Origin: Chlorobium sp. | GTDB taxonomy: Bacteria > Bacteroidota > Chlorobiia > Chlorobiales > Chlorobiaceae | Direction: 5' to 3' | Length of the DNA stretch: 64,000 nucleotides | NCBI GenBank assembly: GCA_028282595.1 | Contig: JANQHQ010000036.1 | Location: forward strand, 62,001-126,000 | Shown: positions 24,937-34,354 of the stretch, piece by piece | Layout: each line of letters starts with the position of its first letter | Numbering within the stretch: position 1 is the stretch's first letter | The notes under the pieces: model-generated | Seen by the model: only the letters and a program-made list of their open reading frames with translations | Told to the model about the DNA's origin: nothing | The model's database searches: none | Made by a program: the position numbers and the translations under genes

Positions 24937-26262
24937 TCACAGCTTTTCCCACCAGTCCTTCAGGCGGTCGACAATCTTCTTCCCCGCCTCGGGGGCGCCC
25001 TTCGGCAGACCTTTCGGTGCGAAGCCGGCACCCGGCATACCCTCGGGTTCCACTCCCTCTCCGTTTACCGTCTCGACCCGGTTGTCGATCACGTCGCTGT
25101 CCTGAAAGGTGCTGTTCTCCAGGGAGTACGCAACCAGTCCCATGACCGTGGCGTACATCGGATTGTTGATCGAGCCCTTGATACCGCCGGAAATGCCTTC
25201 GGGATATCCCGCCCGCACGTCGAGGGCGAGCACTTCCGACGCGAGATCCTCCGTGCCCGGAATAAGGCACCCGCCGCCCGTAATCAGTACGCCCGCATTG
25301 AGATACTCAAAGTAACCGGAACGGTTGATAGACTCGCGGACAAGCTCGAAGATCTCCCTCATGCGCGCCTCGATGATGAGCGTCAGCGAGCTTCTCATGA
25401 ACGACTTGCCCGGACGGCCCTCGATCCCCTCGATCAGGATCTCCTCGTCGCCCGAACGGTTGCCGTCGTAGGCGCAACCGTGCTTGATCTTGAGGTCTTC
25501 GGCGACTTCGTAGAGAGCCTTGACCCCGTAGGCGACATCGTGCGTGACGTCGTTGGCCGCCACCTTGACGACCTCCGAAAACCGTATCGCTCCGTCGATG
25601 TATATCGCCACCTCGGTCGTCCCGCCGCCGATATCGACGATCACGACGCCGCTTTTCTTTTCGCTCTCCTTCATGACGGCCAGACCCGAAGCTATCGGCT
25701 CGAAGGTCATGGTGTTGACTTCGAGACCGGCTTTTTCCACGCACTGCTTGATGTTGCGGATCTTCGTCTTCATGCCCACGACGATGTAGGCGCTGCCGCG
25801 CATCGTCGTCCCGGCCATGCCGATCGGGTCGAGCACGCCTTCCTGGTCGTCGACGATGAACTCCTGGGGAATGACGTGGATGATCTCGTGATCGATATCG
25901 AGGTAACGGATGTTGGTTTTCGCCTTGTCGAGAAAACGGCGGACATCCGAAAGATTGACGATGCCGGTCTGGTTGACGCTGATCTCCGAATTGCTGTTGA
26001 TGCAATGGACATGAGCGCCCGATATGCCGACGTTCACCCCCCTGATGCGGATGGAGGATTCCCGTTCGGCGTCCGCCACGGCCGTCCTTATCGCATCGAC
26101 CGTCTTGTTGATGTTGACGACGGTCGCCCGCTGGAGCCCCTCCGAATCCGCGCGCCCGTGACCGAGAATGTTGAGCTTGCCCATATCATCCCTCTCGGCC
26201 ACCACAACGCACACCTTCGTGGTTCCTATGTCCAGACCTACGACTATATTGCTGCTCTGCAT
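24937..26262 (-). CDS. ftsA: Cell division protein FtsA
   Basis: A 441-aa actin-like ATPase that tethers FtsZ to the membrane. VVGLDIGTTKVCVVVAE is phosphate loop 1, VVIVDIGGGTTEVAIY phosphate loop 2 and VLITGGGCLIPG the adenosine motif. The C-terminal amphipathic helix (VDRLKDWWEKL) is the membrane anchor. The ATG at 26260-26262 (MQSSNIVVG) with AGGA 7 bases upstream is preferred over an ATG nine codons earlier. Confidence 0.96.
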   Translation of the reverse strand: MQSSNIVVGLDIGTTKVCVVVAERDDMGKLNILGHGRADSEGLQRATVVNINKTVDAIRTAVADAERESSIRIRGVNVGISGAHVHCINSNSEISVNQTGIVNLSDVRRFLDKAKTNIRYLDIDHEIIHVIPQEFIVDDQEGVLDPIGMAGTTMRGSAYIVVGMKTKIRNIKQCVEKAGLEVNTMTFEPIASGLAVMKESEKKSGVVIVDIGGGTTEVAIYIDGAIRFSEVVKVAANDVTHDVAYGVKALYEVAEDLKIKHGCAYDGNRSGDEEILIEGIEGRPGKSFMRSSLTLIIEARMREIFELVRESINRSGYFEYLNAGVLITGGGCLIPGTEDLASEVLALDVRAGYPEGISGGIKGSINNPMYATVMGLVAYSLENSTFQDSDVIDNRVETVNGEGVEPEGMPGAGFAPKGLPKGAPEAGKKIVDRLKDWWEKL

Positions 26263-26304
26263 GGTTCCGTCCTGATGATGCCCCGGCAACCGGTATCGGT
26301 GCGT

Positions 26305-27156
26305 CTACCGGTCGCGTTCGACCGCAAAAACCCTCTCATCGAATCTCAGATCGACGGTGGCGTAGCTGTCCAGCCCTTTCTTCGCCACCACCTTTTGCCA
26401 GAATATCTCGAATTTTTTCAATTTTTCCTTGTAGTTCCCGTCGTTGCCCACGATGAACCGGGTGGAAGAGCCGGCCGCCGTAAAATACGTCGAATTTGCT
26501 TCCCGCAAGGCGATATGCCTGATGATCAGGCCGGCGTACTCCGATGCCGAAACCGCATCAATCATCCCTTTCAGAACCGCAAAAGACTGCTCGTCGGCTT
26601 TTTTCGTGCGCCCGGAACGGGAACCGATCGCTTTCACTCCGCTGACAAGGGGAAGCGTCGCCGCCGGGGGGGGGAGCTCACGATAAGGCAAAATATAACC
26701 TTCCGAGTCAATTACCTGAACTTTTCGACCGCTCGCGACCCTTGTCAGCGGCAGCCGCTCCTCGACGACGATCCTGACGACTCCGTTCAGCTCACTCGAC
26801 ACGCTGGCGTCCCTGACGTAGGGAAGGGATCTGTAGCTCCGGGCGAGGGCTGCGCTGTCGATGCTTTCGAGCGCTCTGCCTTCCAGTCCACCGGCTTTCT
26901 TCATGAGCTCGCCGGTGGAAAGCAGACGGTTGCCGTCGATGACGACCCGCTTTACCCAGACGTTTTTCTTCCACTCCCCGGCGTAGAACGCGAGCCCCGC
27001 AAGAACGGCCGCAAGAAGAACCAGCGAGACAGCCGCGACAGCCCAGCGGCCCCCACCTGAAGAGGCGACAGGAACGGCTTCCTCCTGCGTCCCCGCCGCT
27101 CCTTGCGCTGTGCTCCGGAGCGACTCGTCCCCCTCGTCATGAATAAAACCGGCCAT
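26305..27156 (-). CDS. ftsQ: Cell division protein FtsQ
   Basis: A 283-aa bitopic protein. A cytoplasmic N-terminus of about 32 residues, a membrane helix (about 33-57, WAVAAVSLVLLAAVLAGLAFYAG), a POTRA domain (VKRVVIDGNRLLSTGELMKKAG onwards) and an FtsQ beta domain ending with TVDLRFDERVFAVERD. It scaffolds the divisome with FtsL. Position between murB (one shared base) and ftsA confirms it, although FtsQ sequences diverge widely. Confidence 0.92.
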   Translation of the reverse strand: MAGFIHDEGDESLRSTAQGAAGTQEEAVPVASSGGGRWAVAAVSLVLLAAVLAGLAFYAGEWKKNVWVKRVVIDGNRLLSTGELMKKAGGLEGRALESIDSAALARSYRSLPYVRDASVSSELNGVVRIVVEERLPLTRVASGRKVQVIDSEGYILPYRELPPPAATLPLVSGVKAIGSRSGRTKKADEQSFAVLKGMIDAVSASEYAGLIIRHIALREANSTYFTAAGSSTRFIVGNDGNYKEKLKKFEIFWQKVVAKKGLDSYATVDLRFDERVFAVERDR

Positions 27157-28076
27157 CAGCAGAAGACATCTTCGAATCCAAGCAGTTTCACCTCCGGTTC
27201 GAGAACCACGCCGAACGTTTCGCTGACGCGATTCCGGGCTGTGGTGATAAGTTCCAGCACGTCGGCGGCGCAGGCGCCGCCCTCGTTGACCACGATATTG
27301 GCATGCACGGGGGAGAACACCGCTCCTCCGGCCCGGTACCCCTTCAGGCCGCAGGCGTCTATCATCTGGCCGGCCCCCGGCCCCCCGCTCTCGGGATTGC
27401 GGAAAACGCTTCCCGCGCTGGGGAGGGAGAGCGGCTGGGAAGCCGCCCGCTTGCGAAGCACCTCGTTTCGCACCGTTTCCCGTTCCGCACGCGCCGCCGG
27501 CGACAGTTTTTCAAGCTTCAGCCCCGCGCGGAGTATCACGCTCTCCGCGAGAGAGCTCCGGCGGTAGCCGAAGGTAATCTCCTCCCTCGCGAGGATCGCC
27601 GGCTTTCCGTTCACGAGAACCTCGACCCAGGAGACCGCTTCGCCGATCTCCTGGCCGTAGGCGCCGGCATTCATGACCAGCGCTCCTCCGATGGTTCCCG
27701 GAACCCCCTGCAGCATCTCCAGACCGCCGAGAGAGCGGGCGAAGGTTTTCGCGGCGGCGGCCGGCAGCGGCACCCCGGCTCCAGCCGTCAGCACGTTGCG
27801 GTTAAGGCTGAACTCCCCGAGCGCCCTCGCGGTGACGATCACCGCTCCCCGCACGCCTTCGTCGTGCACCAGAAGATTCGAACCGCTGCCGATAACCGTG
27901 CACGGCAGATGATGACGCCTGAAAAAAGAAACGGCGCGGAGGAAATCCTCCCGATCGAGGGGATCGATGAAAAAATCGGCCGGCCCGCCCACATTCAGGG
28001 TCGTATGATTCTTCATGGGCTCGCCAAGAAGCACCGTCCCCTTGACGGCGCCGAGCAGTTCTTCGGTACTGATCAT
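27156..28076 (-). CDS. murB: UDP-N-acetylenolpyruvoylglucosamine reductase
   Basis: A 306-aa FAD enzyme giving UDP-MurNAc. TTLNVGGPADFF and VIGSGSNLLVHDEGVRGAVI form the FAD fold; FGYRRSSL has the catalytic serine region, and PSAGSVFRNPE and GYRAGGAVFSPVHANIVVN are type II MurB marks. Its start is shared base-wise with the following ftsQ arrangement (stop and start overlap), indicating coupling. Confidence 0.96.
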   Translation of the reverse strand: MISTEELLGAVKGTVLLGEPMKNHTTLNVGGPADFFIDPLDREDFLRAVSFFRRHHLPCTVIGSGSNLLVHDEGVRGAVIVTARALGEFSLNRNVLTAGAGVPLPAAAAKTFARSLGGLEMLQGVPGTIGGALVMNAGAYGQEIGEAVSWVEVLVNGKPAILAREEITFGYRRSSLAESVILRAGLKLEKLSPAARAERETVRNEVLRKRAASQPLSLPSAGSVFRNPESGGPGAGQMIDACGLKGYRAGGAVFSPVHANIVVNEGGACAADVLELITTARNRVSETFGVVLEPEVKLLGFEDVFC

Positions 28077-28113
28077 CTCTTTGACTGTAACAGATTTATT
28101 TCATGTGCCGGAC

Positions 28114-29550
28114 TCATTCACCTCTCCCCGGAGGCTCGCCCGCGCACCGCCCGGCGAGATCGGCCGCCATGCGCGTAATGTCGCCCGCTCCCATGAACAG
28201 CAGCAGTTTCCCGGGCAGACAGTAACCGGAGAGAGCCCCGGAGAGTTCCTCACGGGACGCGATAAAACAGACGTTTTCGGCTCCCGCGACCCTGGCCGCC
28301 TCGCAAACCAGCTCTCCGCCGACGCCGGGAAAGTCCTCCTGTTTTTCCCGCGCCGCAAATACGTCCGCCACGAAAATCCTGTCCGCGTTCGACAGGGCCC
28401 ATCCGTATTCGTCCGCGAAATCCTTCGTTCGTGAAAAGAGGTGGGGCTGGAAAACCGCGATGATCTCGTCGTCCGGCCACCCCGCCCTGGCGGCCCTGAC
28501 CGCGGCCTTGACCTCCGACGGGTGGTGCGCGTAGTCGTCGACGATCACCGGGCCGCTCCCGGCCGAGCGGTACCTGATCTGGAATCGACGCCTCATCCCG
28601 TTGAAAGCCGCGAGCCCCGAAACGATCCTGTCGACCGGAAGTCCCATTTCCATTCCCGTGGCTATGGCGGCCAATGCGTTGTGCACGTTGTGCCGTCCCG
28701 GCACGGCGATCCGCACGTCGGCGATCCTGGTGCGGTGATGTTCGAGCGTAAAGAAGGTCTCGTTCCTTTCCACGCGGATTCCGCTCGCCATGAAGTCCGC
28801 CGGCTCCTCGATGCCGTAGGTCGTGTACCGCCTGTTCAGCCTGGGTATGACCCGCCGAACCTCCGGCCAGTCGACGCAGCAGACGACCCTCCCGTAGAAC
28901 GGCACCTTGTTTGCAAAATCGATAAAGGCGCTACGCAGGTCGTCCATATCCCGATAGGTATCGGTGTGCTCGATCTCGAGACTGTTGATCACGGCGATCG
29001 ACGGGGTGAGCTTCAGGAACGCCCGGTCGTACTCGTCGGCCTCGATGACCATGTAACGCCCCGATCCCACCACGGTGCTCCCCTTGAGGTAGTCCGAAAC
29101 GCCGCCGATCATGACGGTGGGCGATTCCCCCGCCTCGATGAGCATCGTGGCGATCATGGCCGTCGAGGTGGTCTTGCCGTGGGTGCCGGCGACACAGACC
29201 CCGCTCTTGAAGCGCATCAGCTCGCCGAGCATCTCGTCGCGCTTGATGACCGGCACCCCGTTCTCTTCGGCCGCCTGTATCTCGACATTGTCACGAAACC
29301 CGACGGCCGACGAGTAGACCACGACATCGCACGAGCCCAGGTTTTCCGGACTGTGCCCCTGAAACACGACCGCCCCCTGCTCGACGAGCTTCGCGGTCGT
29401 CTCGCTCGAAACGAGGTCGGAACCCGTCACGGCGAAACCCGATTTCAGGAGCAGTTCGGCTATCGCGCTCATGCCCGCGCCGCCGATCCCCACGATATGC
29501 ACGCATCTTGTCTTTCCGAGTTCCACGTCAAACAAATCAAGTGTTTGCAA
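28114..29550 (-). CDS. murC: UDP-N-acetylmuramate--L-alanine ligase
   Basis: A 478-aa Mur ligase adding L-alanine to UDP-MurNAc. HIVGIGGAGMSAIA is the UDP-binding Rossmann loop, AGTHGKTTSTAMI the ATP loop, and VDDYAHHPSEVKAAV the C-terminal signature. Start overlaps the end of murG by 14 bases. Confidence 0.97.
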   Translation of the reverse strand: MQTLDLFDVELGKTRCVHIVGIGGAGMSAIAELLLKSGFAVTGSDLVSSETTAKLVEQGAVVFQGHSPENLGSCDVVVYSSAVGFRDNVEIQAAEENGVPVIKRDEMLGELMRFKSGVCVAGTHGKTTSTAMIATMLIEAGESPTVMIGGVSDYLKGSTVVGSGRYMVIEADEYDRAFLKLTPSIAVINSLEIEHTDTYRDMDDLRSAFIDFANKVPFYGRVVCCVDWPEVRRVIPRLNRRYTTYGIEEPADFMASGIRVERNETFFTLEHHRTRIADVRIAVPGRHNVHNALAAIATGMEMGLPVDRIVSGLAAFNGMRRRFQIRYRSAGSGPVIVDDYAHHPSEVKAAVRAARAGWPDDEIIAVFQPHLFSRTKDFADEYGWALSNADRIFVADVFAAREKQEDFPGVGGELVCEAARVAGAENVCFIASREELSGALSGYCLPGKLLLFMGAGDITRMAADLAGRCAGEPPGRGE

Positions 29551-30634
29551 GCTTCAGTATTCTTTCCGCGAGTTCCCTCGCCGCTTCGGGACGCCCCTGC
29601 TTCCGGCACGCCGCTCCCATGCGGGCAAGCGCGGCGCTGTCGCACAGCAGGGAGGAAACCCTCGCCCCGGTCCGCTCTCCCGCCAGTTCCCCGTCCGGGA
29701 CGAGCTCGGCCGCTCCCTCCCGGACAAGCGCCTCGGCATTGTGACGCTGATGATCGCCCGTCGCATGCGGATAGGGCACCAGCACGGCCGGCTTGCCGAG
29801 ATTGGTCAGTTCCGCGACACTCGACGCTCCGGCGCGGCAGAGCACGAGATCGGCCGCCGCATAGGCCGAGCCCATGTCGTCGATGTAGGGGCCGATCCAG
29901 AGCTGCCGCGAGGGGCGGAACTCCTCACGGACCGATTCGTAATCGAGCTCGCCCGTCTGCCAGACGAGGCTCGCCTCTCCGAGAGTGCCGTCGACTATCC
30001 ACCGCCGCACGGCCTCGTTGATCGAGCTGGCCCCCCGGCTGCCGCCGAAAACAAGCAGCGTCGGCTGTCCGGGGTCGAGCCCGAACGTCTCCCGCGCCTC
30101 CTCCCGGTCCCTCCGGGGAAAGGCCCTTGCGGGGTTGCCCGAAATATAAACGCCTTCGGCCCGCTTCAGAAAGCGTCGGCTGCCGGGGAACGACAGATGC
30201 ACCTCCGTGGCGCGGAGGGCGAGCAGGCGGGTCGTTACGCCGGGATAGGCGTTCTGTTCCTGTATCAGGGTTTTGCGGCCGAGCACCTGCGCTGCCAGGA
30301 GAAGCGGTCCGCTCACAAAACCCCCGGTACCGACGACGACATCGGGCCGCTCCTCCCCGAGGAGGCGCAGGGCGCCCGCCATCGCGCCCGCGAAATCGGC
30401 GAGCACGCCCGCGTTGGCGAGCAGAGCCGCCGGGGAGAGCCCCCGCCGGAGTCCGCGCACCCGGAAAAGATGGAGGCGGTATCCGAGACGGGGAATCTCC
30501 ACAGCCTCGATGCCGCGCTGTGTGCCGGCGAAGGACACCTCCGTGCCGGGCCGGAGTTTTTGCAGCTCTTCCGCCATGGCGACCGCCGGGTAGAGATGGC
30601 CGCCGGTACCCCCTCCCGCGAACATGACCTTCAC
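29537..30634 (-). CDS. murG: Lipid II synthase (undecaprenyl-PP-MurNAc-pentapeptide GlcNAc transferase)
   Basis: A 365-aa GT28 enzyme adding GlcNAc to lipid I at the inner membrane face. MFAGGGTGGHLYPAVAMAEEL is the N-terminal glycine loop, FGGSRGASSINEAV and LVLCRAGASSVAELTNLGKPAVLVPYPHATGDHQRHNA are the donor-site signatures. A GTG start (VKVMFAGGG) is chosen because GGAGG lies about 6 bases before it and the family starts there; the frame remains open upstream inside ftsW. Start overlaps the ftsW stop by four bases. Confidence 0.95.
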   Translation of the reverse strand: MKVMFAGGGTGGHLYPAVAMAEELQKLRPGTEVSFAGTQRGIEAVEIPRLGYRLHLFRVRGLRRGLSPAALLANAGVLADFAGAMAGALRLLGEERPDVVVGTGGFVSGPLLLAAQVLGRKTLIQEQNAYPGVTTRLLALRATEVHLSFPGSRRFLKRAEGVYISGNPARAFPRRDREEARETFGLDPGQPTLLVFGGSRGASSINEAVRRWIVDGTLGEASLVWQTGELDYESVREEFRPSRQLWIGPYIDDMGSAYAAADLVLCRAGASSVAELTNLGKPAVLVPYPHATGDHQRHNAEALVREGAAELVPDGELAGERTGARVSSLLCDSAALARMGAACRKQGRPEAARELAERILKLANT

Positions 30635-31827
30635 TGCACACCTCCGTCCGGGACCGTTTCCCTGCCGGCGTCGCGGTATCTGGCGATACTGATCAGAATG
30701 CCCACGCCGAGGGAGTTGAACAGGAGCGCCGTTCCTCCGTAGCTGATGAAGGGCAGGGGGACTCCCGTCGTCGGGAGCAGGTTGCATGCAACGGCCATAT
30801 TGATGAATGCGTACAGTACGATGGCGACCGTGATACCGAGCGCCACGAAACGGCCGAAGCCGTCGGCGGCGTGTTTGGCGATGACGAGACCGCAGATAAA
30901 GAACGCCGCAAACAGCAGCATAACGCCTACGGCACCGACAAACCCGAACTCCTCCCCGATAACGACGAATACGAAATCGTTGTAGGAAAGGGGGAGAAAC
31001 AGTTCGCGCTGCTTGCTGGCGCCGATGCCGAGGCCGAACAGACCGCCGTTGCCCAGACCGATGAGGGCCTGGCGGACCTGATAGCTGAGATGCTGTTCGT
31101 CACTGCCGCCGAAAAAGAAGGAAACGAGCCTCGCGACCCGATAGGGCTGGGAAACGGCGAAAACCGCCACAGCCGGAACGAGGGGAATCGCGGTTACCAG
31201 AAGATGCTTCAAACTCACTCCGCCCAGGAACATCATGGTGAAGCCTATGAGCGCAACGAGCGACGCGGTGCTGAAGTTCGGCGCGAAGGCGATCAGCGAC
31301 ACCACGGTCAACAGAAGCGTCAGAAGGGGATAGTAGCTCTGGTTGAGGCTCTTGATATAGTCTTTCTTGTCCGTTATGAGGCGTGCGAAGTGAAAGATCA
31401 GGGCGTATTTCGCGAAATCGGACACCTGGAAGCTGACCGGACCCAGGGGAATCCACCGGGCGGCCCCCTCGATGACGCCGATGAACTTCAGAAAGAGGAG
31501 CGCCGCCAATAAGCCGATGCTCGCGAAGAGCAGCATCTTGCTGACCTTCCTGAAAACCCTGTAGTCGAGGGAGGAGAAGAAGAAGACCACGCCGAGGCCG
31601 AGAACGGTGAAGACGATCTGCCGCCACAGGAAGTATTCGGGGTTCGAAAACTTCATTTCGGCCCAGCCCGCCCCGCTGCTGTACACGACGAGAATACCGA
31701 TGCACATGAGCAGCACGACGATGAGCAGGAGCAGCTTGCCCGCGAAGCTGTTTCCGGCGGAGGGCTGCCGCTGGGGGCGAAGTTCCGCCGACGCGCCCTC
31801 TTCCAGGACGCCTTTCCAGTCTTTCAT
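30631..31827 (-). CDS. ftsW: Peptidoglycan polymerase FtsW
   Basis: A 398-aa SEDS protein with about ten membrane helices, polymerising lipid II at the septum with FtsI. GAARWIPLGPVSFQVSDFAKYALI and the C-terminal PTTGVPLPFISYGGTALLFN are SEDS signatures; the catalytic aspartate lies in QVSDFAK or the adjoining loop 4 region. Start ATG at 31825-31827 overlaps the murD stop (ATGA). Helices begin at about residue 30. Confidence 0.95.
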   Translation of the reverse strand: MKDWKGVLEEGASAELRPQRQPSAGNSFAGKLLLLIVVLLMCIGILVVYSSGAGWAEMKFSNPEYFLWRQIVFTVLGLGVVFFFSSLDYRVFRKVSKMLLFASIGLLAALLFLKFIGVIEGAARWIPLGPVSFQVSDFAKYALIFHFARLITDKKDYIKSLNQSYYPLLTLLLTVVSLIAFAPNFSTASLVALIGFTMMFLGGVSLKHLLVTAIPLVPAVAVFAVSQPYRVARLVSFFFGGSDEQHLSYQVRQALIGLGNGGLFGLGIGASKQRELFLPLSYNDFVFVVIGEEFGFVGAVGVMLLFAAFFICGLVIAKHAADGFGRFVALGITVAIVLYAFINMAVACNLLPTTGVPLPFISYGGTALLFNSLGVGILISIARYRDAGRETVPDGGVQ

Positions 31828-33215
31828 TCCCGCACCTCCGGAACAAGTTTCTTGAACTCCCGTCCCCGCTCCTCGAAATCCCGGAACATGTCGAAGCTCG
31901 CGCAGCCGGGGGAAAAGAGCACCGTCTCTCCAGGCGAAGCAAGGCTGCCGGCCTCGGAGACCGCTCCGGAGAGCGAGTCCGCCCGGCGGACCTCGACCAC
32001 TCCTGCCAGGGCGTCGGCGAGCGTCCCGGCCGATTCGCCGAACACGACCAGGGCCGAAACCTTTCTCTCCACGGAAGGGGCCAGCTCGCGGAAATCGGCC
32101 CCCTTGCTCCTCCCCCCGGCGATCAGCACCAGCTTTCCGGGGGTGGATTCCAGCGCCCGGCGCAGGGCGTTGAGGTTCGTCGCTTTCGAGTCGTTGATCC
32201 AGTCGACGCCCCGCACCGTGCGAACGTACTCCTGACGGTGCTCGACACCGCCGAAGACTCGAAGCGCCCTGCCGATCGGGGCCGGTGAAATTCCCGCGGC
32301 GCCTGCGGCCGCGACGGCCGCGAGAGCGTTTTCGAGATTGTGCCTCCCCCTGAAGCTTCTTTTGAACAGGCTGTCCGTATCGATGACCCGCTCCTCCCGA
32401 CCTTCCGAGACAAGCGTCAGCCAGTCGCCGTTCATGGCCGCGAAGCTCCCCGCACCGCACGAAGCCGCCTCCCCGTTCACTCCGAACGGCAGCAAGCGGG
32501 GACCGTTATGCCGTTTCTTTCCGAAACGTTTCCGCAGCATGGGATCGCCGGCGTTGTAAACGAGCGTGTCGCTCCCTCGCTGTCTCGCCGAAATCCTGTA
32601 CTTGGCCTCCGCGTAACGCTCCATGCTTCCGCCGTAACGGTCGAGATGATCGGGAGCTATATTGGTGATCACGGCGACCTCCGGCCGGAAACGGTCACAT
32701 CGCTCGAGCTGGTAGCTGCTCAGCTCGACCACGGCGACATCCTCCTCGCGCATCTGCGTGACGAGCGAGGAAAAGGGTACGCCGATATTGCCGGCGCTGA
32801 AGGCCCTGTAACCCCGCTGCCGCCCGTCCTCGGCGCATATGGCCGCCACGAGCGAGGCCGTGGTCGTCTTCCCGTCCGTTCCGGTTATGCCGATGATTCG
32901 CGCCGGGCAGAACCGGAAGGCTATCTCGATCTCGCTCACCACCGCGATACCCGCCTCCTTCATCTTTCCGAGAACCGGCGCGTCTGCGGGAACCCCCGGG
33001 CTGACGACACAGAGATCCGCATCGAAAGCCCTTGCACCGTGCGCGCCCTCTTCCCATGCGACGCCTCTCTCCTCAAGGAGAGGGCGGACACTCTCCCCGA
33101 CGCGTCCGTTTTCGGTGACGAAGACCGACGCGCCCTTCTCCTGCAGCAGCAACGCGGCCGCCAGACCGCTCCGGGCCGCTCCGATAACGCTGATTCTTTT
33201 CCCTTCGACGTTCAT
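31824..33215 (-). CDS. murD: UDP-N-acetylmuramoylalanine--D-glutamate ligase
   Basis: A 463-aa Mur ligase adding D-glutamate. ITGTDGKTTTASLV is the ATP loop, NIAPDHLDRYGG and WINDSKATNLNAL are MurD signatures, and the C-terminus has SPGCASFDMFRDFEERG. Start ATG at 33213-33215 (MNVEGKRISVIGA) has AGGAG a few bases upstream; the frame is open for 429 more codons, but those are antisense-like out-of-frame translation of mraY. Confidence 0.96.
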   Translation of the reverse strand: MNVEGKRISVIGAARSGLAAALLLQEKGASVFVTENGRVGESVRPLLEERGVAWEEGAHGARAFDADLCVVSPGVPADAPVLGKMKEAGIAVVSEIEIAFRFCPARIIGITGTDGKTTTASLVAAICAEDGRQRGYRAFSAGNIGVPFSSLVTQMREEDVAVVELSSYQLERCDRFRPEVAVITNIAPDHLDRYGGSMERYAEAKYRISARQRGSDTLVYNAGDPMLRKRFGKKRHNGPRLLPFGVNGEAASCGAGSFAAMNGDWLTLVSEGREERVIDTDSLFKRSFRGRHNLENALAAVAAAGAAGISPAPIGRALRVFGGVEHRQEYVRTVRGVDWINDSKATNLNALRRALESTPGKLVLIAGGRSKGADFRELAPSVERKVSALVVFGESAGTLADALAGVVEVRRADSLSGAVSEAGSLASPGETVLFSPGCASFDMFRDFEERGREFKKLVPEVRE

Positions 33216-33229
33216 CTCCGCTCCTTTCC

Positions 33230-34339
33230 TCACCGCAGTTTCAGGGTCATCAGGCTCGACAGGAAGAAGAGAATGGTGACGATCCAGAACCGGATGACGA
33301 TCTTTTCCTCGGCCCATCCCTTCATCTGGAAATGATGGTGCAGGGGTGCCATAAGAAATATCCTGCGCCCCTCTCCATGACGCCATTTGGTAAACTTGAA
33401 CCACGCCACCTGCATCGAAACGGAAAGCGTTTCGAGCACAAAGGTTCCCGCGAGCACCGGCAAGAGAAGCTCCTTCTTGATAAGCAGGGCGATCACCGCG
33501 ATGGCACTGCCGAGCGCGAGGGAGCCGGTGTCGCCCATGAAGATCTCGGCCGGATGGGAATTGAACCAGAGAAATCCCACGCAGGCCATGACGATGGCGA
33601 GGCTGACCACGGCGACCTCGCCGCCGCCGGGGATGAAGGCGATGGCAAGATAGTCGGCGTAAACCGCGTTTCCCGACAGGTAGGCGAATCCCGCCAGGCC
33701 GAACACGACGATACCCGACGTGCCTGCCGCGAGACCGTCGAGGCCGTCGGTGAGGTTCACCGCGTTGGAAACCGCCGTGATGATAAACACGACGACCGGC
33801 ACGTAGAACAGTCCGTAATCGATCATGAGATCCTTGAAGAACGGAACGGTCGTTTCCGTGAGAAGCACCGAAAAAGCCGGATCGAACCAGGTGTACAGTC
33901 CGATGAACAGCCCCAGCGAAACCTGACCCGTCAGCTTGTACTTCGCAGCCAGCCCCCCCTTGATCTTCAGCACTACCTTGCGGTAGTCGTCGACGAAGCC
34001 GATAGCGCCCATCCAGAGGATCGAGAGCAGAATCAGCCAGACGTAGGGGTCGTCGAATTTCGCCCACAGCAGCCCCGAAATGAGCACCGCCACGATGATG
34101 AGGGTCCCGCCCATCGTCGGCAGTTCCTTTTTCTTGTTGCGGTGCTCGGCCGGCGCTTCCTCCTTCACCGGCTCTATGTACCTGTTCCTGAGGAAACGGA
34201 TCAGTCTCGGTCCCGCAAAAATCGTGATCAGCAGAGACGTCATGGCTGCTGCGCTCGCCCTGAAGGTGATATACTCGACCACCCCGAAACCGGGGGGATC
34301 GAACGCGTCGTGAATGAATTGCAGCAGATAGTACAGCAT
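33230..34339 (-). CDS. mraY: Phospho-MurNAc-pentapeptide transferase
   Basis: A 369-aa integral membrane enzyme making lipid I from undecaprenyl phosphate. PTMGGTLIIVAVLIS, the Asp pair in GFVDDYRKV, NAVNLTDGLDGLAAG and the C-terminal MAPLHHHFQMKGW motif are the family hallmarks. About ten helices. It sits 14 bases before murD and 15 after murF. Confidence 0.97.
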   Translation of the reverse strand: MLYYLLQFIHDAFDPPGFGVVEYITFRASAAAMTSLLITIFAGPRLIRFLRNRYIEPVKEEAPAEHRNKKKELPTMGGTLIIVAVLISGLLWAKFDDPYVWLILLSILWMGAIGFVDDYRKVVLKIKGGLAAKYKLTGQVSLGLFIGLYTWFDPAFSVLLTETTVPFFKDLMIDYGLFYVPVVVFIITAVSNAVNLTDGLDGLAAGTSGIVVFGLAGFAYLSGNAVYADYLAIAFIPGGGEVAVVSLAIVMACVGFLWFNSHPAEIFMGDTGSLALGSAIAVIALLIKKELLLPVLAGTFVLETLSVSMQVAWFKFTKWRHGEGRRIFLMAPLHHHFQMKGWAEEKIVIRFWIVTILFFLSSLMTLKLR

Positions 34340-34354
34340 GAAAAGAAACGCGGT

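Noticed and set aside
23755..27060. Open frame of 1101 codons on the plus strand
   Set aside because: It lies antisense to ftsZ, ftsA and ftsQ, which have full family motifs. Its protein has the biased composition of a GC-rich shadow frame.
28441..30742. Long plus-strand frames opposite murC and murG
   Set aside because: Shadows of well-supported genes; no motifs or ribosome sites.
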